The notes under the pieces: generated by a model | The model's input: only the letters and a program-made list of their open reading frames with translations | What the model was told of the DNA's origin: nothing | Databases searched by the model: none | Assembly (NCBI GenBank): GCA_902766415.1 | Contig: CACXDR010000238.1 | Span: forward strand, 1 to 13,601 | Direction: 5' to 3' | Length of the DNA: 13,601 nt | Source of the DNA: an uncultured Lachnospiraceae bacterium | Lineage (GTDB): Bacteria > Bacillota_A > Clostridia > Lachnospirales > Lachnospiraceae | Position numbers and translations under genes: made by a program | Part shown: piece by piece, positions 1-5,277 of the stretch | Layout of the letters: each line of letters opens with the position of its first letter | Position numbering within the stretch: the first letter of the stretch is position 1

Positions 1-263
1 CCTGGGGGCGGAGCGTCTTTTACCCCTACACGGAGTTCAGGGAAGCCTATTACCGGCCCTGGGGGCCGTTCGACACGGTGCCGGTGGAGTTTAAGATGAA
101 GGACGGGCGGAAGATGGAGATCAACCAGTACATCCATAACCTTGAGGACCTGACGTACGGGCTGTTAAAGAAGATCGAACCGTACGCGACCTTCCAGGAC
201 GGTCTCATGTCCCGCATCGGCGCCATTACCACGGAGGCCGCGAAGAAGAAAAAGCAGAGGTAA
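1..263 (+). CDS. C-terminal end of an unidentified protein (5' truncated by window edge)
   Basis: The frame starting at base 3 is open from the window edge to a TAA at 261-263 and gives 86 residues, so this is the tail of a longer gene. A GTG at 78 lies in the frame, but coding-like sequence continues upstream of it and no ribosome binding site precedes it, so I do not treat it as the start. The visible part is aromatic and charged (a FYPYTEF stretch, then a YYRPWGPF stretch), followed by an amphipathic helical section and a lysine-rich end (AAKKKKQR). There is no signal peptide or membrane segment in the visible part. I do not recognise the family and assign no function. The next gene on the same strand begins 107 bases later, after a tandem repeat. 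Confidence 0.6.
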   Translation, partial: WGRSVFYPYTEFREAYYRPWGPFDTVPVEFKMKDGRKMEINQYIHNLEDLTYGLLKKIEPYATFQDGLMSRIGAITTEAAKKKKQR

Positions 264-275
264 GCTGCAGATACG

Positions 276-335
276 CGGGAGAGGATCCGGCGGGAGAGGA
301 CCCGGCGGGAGAGGTTCTGGCTGGAGAGATCGGAC
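276..335. repeat. Four tandem copies of a 15-bp unit
   Basis: Units start at 276, 291, 306 and 321. The first two are CGGGAGAGGATCCGG and CGGGAGAGGACCCGG; the third is CGGGAGAGGTTCTGG and the fourth is more diverged. The repeat fills most of the 107-base gap between the truncated first gene and the DUF1624 gene. Each of the first three units contains a purine-rich GGGAGAGG resembling a ribosome binding site, but none is close enough to a start codon to act as one. It is probably a slippage-generated tandem repeat. Confidence 0.85.
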
Positions 336-370
336 AGAAGAGAAAAGGACAGAGGACAGAAAAGAACAGG

Positions 371-1360
371 ATGAGCAGGAAGAAACGACTTCTCTGGCTG
401 GACGCGCTGCGCGGGTTTACGGCGGTCAGCATGGTGCTTTACCACGGCATGTGGGACGCAGTGTGGCTGTACGGCGTCCATGCGCCCTGTTACAGGGCGC
501 TGTCTGGCTATGTGTGGCAGCAGAGCATCTGCTGGACCTTCATTTTCCTTGCGGGCTTCAGCTGGCGCTTTGACCGCCACCCCCTGAAGCGGGGGATGCT
601 GGTGTCCGGCGCGGGGCTTCTCATCACGGCGCTGACCCTTTTTTTCATGCCGGAGTCGAGGATCATTTTCGGCGTCCTCACGCTGATCGGGTCCTGTATC
701 CTCCTGATGATCCCGTTGGACCGTCTTCTGGATCACAGCGGGAAGCGCGGCGGAGAACATGACAGAGAACATAATGGAGAACATAACGGGTTCCAAAGCT
801 CTGACAAAGGCCCTGGCGGCAGACCTCTTTACGGCTTTCTTGCTGCGGCCCTACTGTTCTTTCTCACGCGGAACGTGAACGCGGGCTCGCTCGGCTTTGA
901 GCGACTGGTCATTGCTTATCTTCCGAAGGCGCTTTACCGGGACCTTTTCACGACGTATTTCGGCTTCCCGTATCCCTCCTTCTTTTCGACGGATTACTTC
1001 TCGCTGATCCCGTGGTTCTTCCTGTTCCTTGCAGGTTACTTTGCGCACGGCATGTGGAAGACCGGGAAGAGCCGGAAGGAGAGCGAAGGGGCAGAGAACG
1101 CGCAGAACGGCAATATGCCTGTGAGCGGCGCGCGGGAAGAGAGCACACAGAACAGCAGCGTGCAGGAAAGGGGCACAGAGAAAGAAAGTGCAAAAAAAAA
1201 GAACGCGCCGGAGGGCGCGTTCCTGAAGGAAAACACGGTATCCAGACAGCCGGCAGTGCTCCGGGTCTTTGCCTGCATCGGCCGCCATGCCATGCTGGTC
1301 TATATTCTGCATCAGCCGCTGATCATGCTGTTTTTCCTCGTGACGGGGATGGCGGGATAA
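371..1360 (+). CDS. DUF1624 / heparan-alpha-glucosaminide N-acetyltransferase-like membrane protein
   Basis: This 329-residue polytopic membrane protein has the N-terminal signature of the HGSNAT catalytic (DUF1624) family: a basic start, then LDALRGF at residues 10-16, MVLYHGMWD at 21-29, and a C-terminal YILHQPLI at 311-318. Members of the related family are thought to move acyl groups across membranes onto sugars; the bacterial substrate here is unknown. Hydrophobic segments lie near residues 51-64, 76-92, 97-115, 154-166, 208-226 and 300-325. Two hydrophilic inserts are odd. Residues 127-140 hold a GEHDREHNGEHNG repeat. Residues about 229-296 form a long, low-complexity Glu/Lys/Ser/Asn-rich loop coded by purine-rich DNA that also contains a minus-strand terminator (1192-1222). 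The ATG at 371 has only a weak upstream ribosome binding site. The gene converges on the TraX-like gene 16 bases away. Confidence 0.85.
   Translation: MSRKKRLLWLDALRGFTAVSMVLYHGMWDAVWLYGVHAPCYRALSGYVWQQSICWTFIFLAGFSWRFDRHPLKRGMLVSGAGLLITALTLFFMPESRIIFGVLTLIGSCILLMIPLDRLLDHSGKRGGEHDREHNGEHNGFQSSDKGPGGRPLYGFLAAALLFFLTRNVNAGSLGFERLVIAYLPKALYRDLFTTYFGFPYPSFFSTDYFSLIPWFFLFLAGYFAHGMWKTGKSRKESEGAENAQNGNMPVSGAREESTQNSSVQERGTEKESAKKKNAPEGAFLKENTVSRQPAVLRVFACIGRHAMLVYILHQPLIMLFFLVTGMAG
752..787. repeat. In-frame 12-bp tandem repeat, three copies, inside the DUF1624 gene
   Basis: Three consecutive 12-mers, GGAGAACATGAC, AGAGAACATAAT and GGAGAACATAAC, encode a GEHDREHNGEHN repeat in a cytosolic or external loop. 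The unit length is a multiple of three, so copy-number change would keep the frame. It sits in a loop between membrane segments, where length variation should be tolerated. Confidence 0.8.
1192..1222 (-). terminator. Intrinsic terminator on the minus strand, embedded in the DUF1624 coding sequence
   Basis: On the plus strand, nine A residues (1192-1200) precede a perfect inverted repeat: arm GAACGCGCC (1201-1209), loop GGAG (1210-1213), arm GGCGCGTTC (1214-1222). Read on the minus strand this is a 9-bp GC-rich stem followed directly by nine T residues, a textbook Rho-independent terminator. The only minus-strand gene upstream is the TraX-like gene, whose stop is at 1377, about 155 bases before the stem. 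The likely role is therefore to end the traX-like transcript, antisense to the DUF1624 mRNA. The same bases are translated on the plus strand as part of the long hydrophilic insert. Confidence 0.75.
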
Positions 1361-1376
1361 GGGACCGCTGCAGCGT

Positions 1377-2147
1377 TCAGCGGCTTACGATCATCTCCCG
1401 GATCAGTACGAGCACGAGAAGATGCGCGGGATAGAAAATATAGAAGAACCACTTGGAGAAGGCGCTGCCCTTCTCCTTTTCTTTTCCTGTGTAGCAGCGG
1501 AGGAAGAGGAACGCCGCGACCGCGGGGCCGGTCATGATGAGAAGGAGGTTCAGGAAACGCGCGGGGCCGGCGTTTCCGTTGAGCGCGATTCCTGTCACAA
1601 GATTCAGGATGTCCGACAGGTAAGCGATCAGGAGCGTGAAGATCCATCCCGTGCCTTCGCTGATGTTCCCGAGCCGGACTTCGTTGAAGATGAGGACGTA
1701 GGCGGGGGCAAGGAGGCCCCAGTCGCACCAGAGGCTCGCGAAGAGGATCAGGAAGACGAGCAGGTACCTGAGCGGCACGAAGCGGACGTATTCCTGGATC
1801 GAGAGAAGCAGGAAGCAGAGGTACAGGGTGAAGAGCATGTTGAGCTCGAAGCGGCCGCCGAGGAAGCTGTAGAAGGCAAGTGTGAACGGGATCTGCGATA
1901 GAAAGGCGAAGAGGAGCAGGCGGAGGCCGAAGGCGGTCCGTGACCGCGTGTGCGCGAAGCTGTCCGGCAGGAGGCGGCACATGACGGGGGCGGTCATGTA
2001 GCCGATGCCGCTTAAGAGCGAGAACTGCCAGGTGCCGGTGTTTAAAAAGACCGCCGCGATGTGGTTCAGCACCATGGCAAAGGTCGCGATGTATTTGATC
2101 TGGCTGCGGCTTAGGCCGCGCCTTATGGTATTATCCGGCATATTCAT
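1377..2147 (-). CDS. TraX-family integral membrane protein
   Basis: This 256-residue membrane protein belongs to the TraX family, named after the F-plasmid protein that N-acetylates pilin. Chromosomal copies are common in Firmicutes and their substrate is unknown. The start is set at the ATG at 2147, because AAGGAG lies six to seven bases upstream and the family's first motif (SRSQIKYIATFAMVLNHIA) follows at residues 11-29. A longer reading to 2285 adds 46 residues of AT-rich, non-coding character and is rejected. Successive hydrophobic segments alternate with short basic loops to the C-terminus. The gene runs convergently into the DUF1624 gene and diverges from the peroxidase operon. No conjugation gene is nearby, so transfer is not implied. 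Both this and its neighbour resemble membrane acyl-transferring proteins. Confidence 0.85.
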   Translation of the reverse strand: MNMPDNTIRRGLSRSQIKYIATFAMVLNHIAAVFLNTGTWQFSLLSGIGYMTAPVMCRLLPDSFAHTRSRTAFGLRLLLFAFLSQIPFTLAFYSFLGGRFELNMLFTLYLCFLLLSIQEYVRFVPLRYLLVFLILFASLWCDWGLLAPAYVLIFNEVRLGNISEGTGWIFTLLIAYLSDILNLVTGIALNGNAGPARFLNLLLIMTGPAVAAFLFLRCYTGKEKEKGSAFSKWFFYIFYPAHLLVLVLIREMIVSR

Positions 2148-2208
2148 TCGGTTCTCCTTGCGTAAGTTGTCCTTATCATAGACTGTTCCGGGCCGAAAGT
2201 AAATAATC

Positions 2209-2236
2209 TTGACATTCTTATAAAATTTGATACAAT
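2209..2236 (+). promoter_or_regulatory. Sigma-A-type promoter for the gpx-ohrR operon
   Basis: A perfect -35 TTGACA at 2209-2214 is followed after 16 bases by TACAAT at 2231-2236, in the AT-rich gap between the TraX-like and peroxidase genes. It points toward the peroxidase gene and would give a leader of roughly 130 bases. The -10 hexamer lies inside an OhrR-box-like sequence, which fits a repressible promoter. A second -10-like hexamer downstream (2309-2314) is an alternative start. Confidence 0.55.
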
Positions 2237-2245
2237 ATAATTGAT
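2231..2245. promoter_or_regulatory. Candidate OhrR operator overlapping the -10 element
   Basis: The 15-mer TACAATATAATTGAT contains the inverted repeat CAAT-ATA-ATTG and closely resembles the OhrR box known from Bacillus subtilis (TACAATT and its mirror AATTGTA). It begins with the TACAAT -10 hexamer of the predicted promoter. The downstream operon encodes an OhrR-type regulator, which makes autoregulation a natural inference. The outer two bases on the right do not fit the perfect palindrome. Confidence 0.45.
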
Positions 2246-2292
2246 GAAAATAAGTGAACGTCTTTAACTTATTTGTCAATAGCACTTTCGTT

Positions 2293-2329
2293 TCCCATCG
2301 TTTCGTATTATAATGACAGACAGATGGGA
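2293..2329 (+). promoter_or_regulatory. TATAAT hexamer enclosed by a 7-bp inverted repeat
   Basis: TATAAT occurs at 2309-2314 with only a weak -35 candidate at the right distance. It sits between perfect arms TCCCATC (2293-2299) and GATGGGA (2323-2329). This could be a second promoter with an operator, or a hairpin in the leader of a transcript starting upstream. A further small hairpin (CGCTTT at 2339-2344, AAAGCG at 2351-2356) lies just before the AAGGAG ribosome binding site at 2360-2365. Confidence 0.35.
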
Positions 2330-2371
2330 GGTTTCTATCGCTTTTTTTTGAAAGCGTGAAAGGAGATCTTA

Positions 2372-2914
2372 ATGAGTATCTATGATTACAGCGTGCCGTC
2401 AGTGAAGAACGGGGACATTTCCATGAAGAATTATGAAGGAAAGGTCATCCTGGTCGTCAACACCGCGACGGGCTGCGGGTTCACTCCCCACTACAAGGAC
2501 CTCGAGGAGATGTACGAGAAGTTCCATGAGAAGGGCCTTGAGATCATCGACGTGCCGTGCAACCAGTTTGCGGGGCAGACGCCGGAGTCGGATGAGGAGA
2601 TCCACACCTTCTGCCAGCTGAAGTACAACACGCAGTTCCCGCAGATGAAGAAGTCTGAGGTGAACGGTGAGAACGCGCTGCCGCTGTTCAAGTACCTGAA
2701 GAGCCAGAAGTCGTTCTCCGGTTTCGGCGACAGCAAGATGGCTGCATTCATGGCGGACATGCTGAAGAAGATCGATCCGGATTATGAGAACAACGCAGAG
2801 ATCAAATGGAACTTTACAAAATTTGTCATCGACAGGAACGGGGAAGTCGTCGCAAGGTTCGAGCCGACCATCGATATGGCTGAGGTCTCGAAGTGCGTGG
2901 AGGCGCTCCTGTAA
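2372..2914 (+). CDS. Glutathione peroxidase family protein, thioredoxin-dependent 2-Cys type
   Basis: The 180-residue cytosolic protein reduces peroxides; bacterial members of this family usually take electrons from thioredoxin, not glutathione. The peroxidatic cysteine is C35 in NTATGCGFTP, cysteine instead of selenocysteine. The other members of the catalytic tetrad are visible: Q69 in CNQFAGQTP and W146-N147 in KWNFTKF. C81 in the TFCQLKYN motif is placed like the resolving cysteine of thioredoxin-dependent members. Length is normal for the family, though residues 110-140 hold the longer loop seen in several bacterial forms. The ATG has AAGGAG six bases upstream. The regulator gene follows 19 bases later, so the two are likely co-transcribed and peroxide-inducible. 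Confidence 0.95.
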   Translation: MSIYDYSVPSVKNGDISMKNYEGKVILVVNTATGCGFTPHYKDLEEMYEKFHEKGLEIIDVPCNQFAGQTPESDEEIHTFCQLKYNTQFPQMKKSEVNGENALPLFKYLKSQKSFSGFGDSKMAAFMADMLKKIDPDYENNAEIKWNFTKFVIDRNGEVVARFEPTIDMAEVSKCVEALL

Positions 2915-2933
2915 CTGAGAATCGGGGTGGGGC

Positions 2934-3395
2934 ATGAAGAAGGATCAGACAGCGGGAAGGACCGCATACGGAGACGAGAGCATGATGCTTGAGAATCAGC
3001 TGTGTCTTCCGCTGTACGCGGCCGCGAGGCGTGTGGTAAGCGGGTATACACCGTTCCTTAAGCCGCTCGGGATCACCTATACGCAGTACATCGTATTTCT
3101 TGCGCTCTGGGAGTACGGGGATCTTTCCGTCGGGGAGCTATCGGAGAAGCTCTGGCTGGACAGCGGGACGCTGACGCCGCTTCTGAAGAAGCTTGAGCAG
3201 GCCGGCTATGTGCGCCGGAACCGCGGGACGGATGATGAGCGTGTCGTCTTTATCAGCCTCACGGAAAAGGGGCAGGCGCTCCGGGAGGAGGCCCGTCCTG
3301 TCCCGGGCTGCATCGCAGAGAGGTTTCCGCTTTCCGGGGAGGAGGCAGACCAGCTTTATACCCTTCTTTACAAAGTGATCCGCGGCATCGAATGA
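2934..3395 (+). CDS. ohrR: OhrR-type MarR-family peroxide-sensing regulator
   Basis: This 153-residue winged-helix repressor matches OhrR, which senses organic hydroperoxides or hypochlorite by oxidation of an N-terminal cysteine. C24 lies in the hallmark ENQLCLPLYA, and tyrosines Y28, Y38 and Y49 fall at the +4, +14 and +25 positions seen in B. subtilis OhrR. The DNA-binding region includes LDSGTLTPLLKKLEQAG (75-91) and the wing DDERVVFISLT. A second cysteine, C126 in PGCIAE, is near the position of the resolving cysteine of two-cysteine OhrR proteins such as that of Xanthomonas. The ATG at 2934 is 19 bases after the peroxidase stop; a start at 2982 with an upstream GGAG would remove 16 residues and is a real alternative. 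It probably represses its own operon. Confidence 0.9.
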   Translation: MKKDQTAGRTAYGDESMMLENQLCLPLYAAARRVVSGYTPFLKPLGITYTQYIVFLALWEYGDLSVGELSEKLWLDSGTLTPLLKKLEQAGYVRRNRGTDDERVVFISLTEKGQALREEARPVPGCIAERFPLSGEEADQLYTLLYKVIRGIE

Positions 3396-3409
3396 TGCCG
3401 CGGTCTTTT
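3380..3409 (+). terminator. Intrinsic terminator of the gpx-ohrR operon
   Basis: Perfect 10-bp arms CCGCGGCATC (3380-3389) and GATGCCGCGG (3394-3403) enclose the loop GAAT and are followed by TCTTTT. The ascending arm encodes the last codons of the regulator, and the TGA stop (3393-3395) straddles the loop and descending arm. It separates the operon from the convergent LysR gene. There is no T-run on the minus strand, so it looks one-directional. Confidence 0.85.
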
Positions 3410-3413
3410 GATT

Positions 3414-4349
3414 CTACAGGATCTCAGCGTCGGCCGGGATGATCCCTTTGTTGAAGCCTTCGTCGGGGTCCTGCTCCAGGCAGTCGCTAACAAAGTTGAT
3501 GAACTCGTTTACGAGGATGGTGGGGCGCCCGGACCGGCTCCATACGAGATCGTACTCCGCGGTCCTTGCGGGCCCGGTGATGAGCTTCCGGACAACGTTC
3601 GGCCCGGGGTCGGATTTTGTCATGGGGTAGATGCTCACGCCGACCTTCTGTTCCGCCATGGTCACGGCATCGATGTAGTTCGCGGTCTCCGCGATGATCT
3701 CCGGCTCAGCGCCGATCCCTTCGAACCAGCGGCGGATGGCTTCGATCCTGGAGCGCCGGTTCGGGACGACCAGGGGCACGCCCTTCAGGGCGCTCAGCGG
3801 GAGGGCGGCATCATCCGTTTTCGCAAGGGGATGGTCAGGGGACATGAACGCGCACCAGGGTTCCCTTCCCACAGGAATGCCGTCGATCGCTTCCGTGTCG
3901 TAGGGGCGCGCGACCACCGCAATGTCGGACAGGCCGCGGATCAGGCGGCTGACGACATCGTCCCCGCCACCGTTCCAGAGGCGGAAGGAAACGTGCGGGT
4001 ACTCCTCGCGGAAGCTCGCGATCCAGCGGGAGGCGAGATACGGCGCCATGCCCTCCACCATGCCGATGCAGATGGTCCCGGAGAGCTCCCTGTCGAGAGA
4101 GCGCAGGTCATCCCGCGTCTTTTCCGCCAGGTCCAGGATCTGGTCTGCGCGCCGGAGGAGCAGATGCCCGGCCTCCGTGAGCTGCATGCGGCGCTTGCCC
4201 CGGATGAAGAGCTGGACGCCGAGGTCGTTCTCAAGGCTTTTGATCTGGCTTGAGAGCGGCGGCTGGCTCATGTTGAGCTTTTCCGCGGCGCGGGTGAAGT
4301 TCAGTTCACGGGCGACGACTCTGAAATACTGAAGCGTTCGGAAATCCAA
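3414..4349 (-). CDS. LysR-type transcriptional regulator
   Basis: The 311-residue protein has the N-terminal helix-turn-helix of the LysR family: DFRTLQYFRVVARELNFT, then RAAEKLNMSQPPLSSQIKSLE, followed by the LFIRGKRRMQLTEAG wing and linker helix. An effector-binding domain follows from about residue 80 to the end. The effector is not predictable from sequence. I choose the TTG at 4349 as start, because GAGGT lies six bases upstream and the typical family N-terminus follows at once; another TTG at 4385 would add 12 residues. The gene diverges from the flavodoxin gene across an AT-rich gap carrying a 24-bp palindrome. LysR regulators often control the divergent neighbour, so flavodoxin and perhaps trmD are candidate targets. 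Confidence 0.92.
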   Translation of the reverse strand: MDFRTLQYFRVVARELNFTRAAEKLNMSQPPLSSQIKSLENDLGVQLFIRGKRRMQLTEAGHLLLRRADQILDLAEKTRDDLRSLDRELSGTICIGMVEGMAPYLASRWIASFREEYPHVSFRLWNGGGDDVVSRLIRGLSDIAVVARPYDTEAIDGIPVGREPWCAFMSPDHPLAKTDDAALPLSALKGVPLVVPNRRSRIEAIRRWFEGIGAEPEIIAETANYIDAVTMAEQKVGVSIYPMTKSDPGPNVVRKLITGPARTAEYDLVWSRSGRPTILVNEFINFVSDCLEQDPDEGFNKGIIPADAEIL

Positions 4350-4405
4350 AGTGATACCTCGAATAATGATGCACGAAACAATCAAAAACCAATAGATAAT
4401 GATTA

Positions 4406-4429
4406 ATTATACAATACATATTGTATAAT
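4406..4429. promoter_or_regulatory. 24-bp near-perfect palindrome in the LysR/flavodoxin divergent gap
   Basis: Arms ATTATACAATA (4406-4416) and TATTGTATAAT (4419-4429) are exact reverse complements separated by the two bases CA. Because of the symmetry, each strand carries a TATAAT hexamer (4424-4429 on plus, complement of 4406-4411 on minus). The centre is about 68 bases from the LysR start and 182 bases from the flavodoxin start. It probably serves as the operator and autoregulatory site for LysR, or as overlapping divergent promoters. The even-length centre is unusual for the classic T-N11-A LysR box. Confidence 0.65.
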
Positions 4430-4510
4430 ATCACGCTGGGACGCTTTTTACAAGAAATTCTGACAGTTTATGCGGCGCGCGGAAAAGGAAAATTTAATTT
4501 TTCTGTAACT

Positions 4511-4560
4511 TACAGGAAGCGGAAGGATTGTAGCATTCTTCCCCCTGTATGTGCTAAAAT
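4511..4560 (+). promoter_or_regulatory. Extended -10 promoter of flavodoxin with an upstream dyad
   Basis: TG-C-TAAAAT at 4552-4560 fits an extended -10 element; no good -35 is present. Immediately upstream is a two-part imperfect dyad: TACAG (4511-4515) with CTGTA (4545-4549), and GGAAGGAT (4521-4528) with ATTCTTCC (4535-4542, one mismatch). The dyad covers the expected -35 region, so a regulator could act there. The ribosome binding site GGAGGAG (4584-4590) lies nine bases before the ATG at 4600. Confidence 0.45.
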
Positions 4561-4599
4561 GGATACAATAAAATAGATGAAACGGAGGAGCTCTGAATT

Positions 4600-5277
4600 A
4601 TGAAAGCGATCGTACTTTATTATTCCAAGACAGGAACCACTGCCAAAATCGCGAAGCGCATCTGCAGGGACCTTGGCTGCCCCATGGTGAAGGTCGAGCC
4701 TGACGTGGTCTACGGCGGCTTTCTTTCATCTGTGAAGCGCGTCATACTGGACCGGAAGAACCATATGCTTCCGGGCTACGTGACGGATATCCCGGACCTC
4801 ACGAAATACGACACCGTGTTCGTCGGATATCCTGTCTGGGCGGGCGGCATTCCGGACCATATGGCTGCCTTCCTTGAGGACTGCGACCTGGACGGAAAGC
4901 GGGTGGTCCCGTTTGCGACCTTCCAGTTCACGGACATCACGGGCTCCCTTGCGAAGCTTCAGGAGATCTGCGGCGACGCGGATATCGTCTTCCCGTTCAG
5001 CTACGGCGTCAGGAAGCGTGAGGACTACGGTGACTGGCTCATGGCGGTGAAGAAGCTTGACGAGGAGCCGCCGGAGGATGCCCACTACTGGACGGAGCCG
5101 GACAATGACAAGAAGGCGGAAGAGCAGCGCGTCGCGCATGCGGACGTGGACCTGCTGGATCACGTAGACGCGGCCGCGGAGGCAGCGGCAGAGGCGGTCG
5201 AGGGCGTGGTCACGCCGTCCGAGGAGAAGACTGTCGGCCTTGAGGACCACATCGCCGAGTACTTCGAGAAGGAATAA
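4600..5277 (+). CDS. Flavodoxin family protein with acidic C-terminal tail
   Basis: Residues 1 to about 153 form a flavodoxin-like fold. The FMN phosphate loop is YYSKTGTTAKIA (7-18) and the second flavin loop is GYPVWAGGIPDH (76-87). Such proteins carry electrons or act as quinone or flavin reductases in the cytosol; the partner is unknown. The fold is followed by about 70 residues without a recognised domain, rich in Glu, Asp and Ala (including an AAAEAAAEAVEG stretch at 191-202) and ending in EYFEKE. This tail is unusual for a small flavodoxin. The TAA stop overlaps the ATG of trmD by one base (TAATG), so translation of the two is probably coupled. The divergent LysR gene may regulate it. 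Confidence 0.88.
   Translation: MKAIVLYYSKTGTTAKIAKRICRDLGCPMVKVEPDVVYGGFLSSVKRVILDRKNHMLPGYVTDIPDLTKYDTVFVGYPVWAGGIPDHMAAFLEDCDLDGKRVVPFATFQFTDITGSLAKLQEICGDADIVFPFSYGVRKREDYGDWLMAVKKLDEEPPEDAHYWTEPDNDKKAEEQRVAHADVDLLDHVDAAAEAAAEAVEGVVTPSEEKTVGLEDHIAEYFEKE

Noticed and set aside
276..335. CRISPR-like array in the 15-bp repeats
   Set aside because: Units are directly adjacent with no spacers and too short; this is a simple tandem repeat.
1377..2147. TraX as evidence for a conjugative element
   Set aside because: No relaxase, coupling protein, integrase or other transfer gene is in the window, and chromosomal TraX-family genes are common in Firmicutes.
2148..2285. N-terminal extension of the TraX-like protein to 2285 (46 extra residues)
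   Set aside because: The region is AT-rich with promoter-like sequences on the other strand, and a strong AAGGAG precedes the ATG at 2147 with the family's conserved start right after it.
3408..4253. Long plus-strand reading frame opposite the LysR gene (281 codons)
   Set aside because: It is the shadow of a well-supported LysR gene in high-GC DNA; the composition (Gly/Asp/Arg/Ala-rich) is typical of antisense frames.
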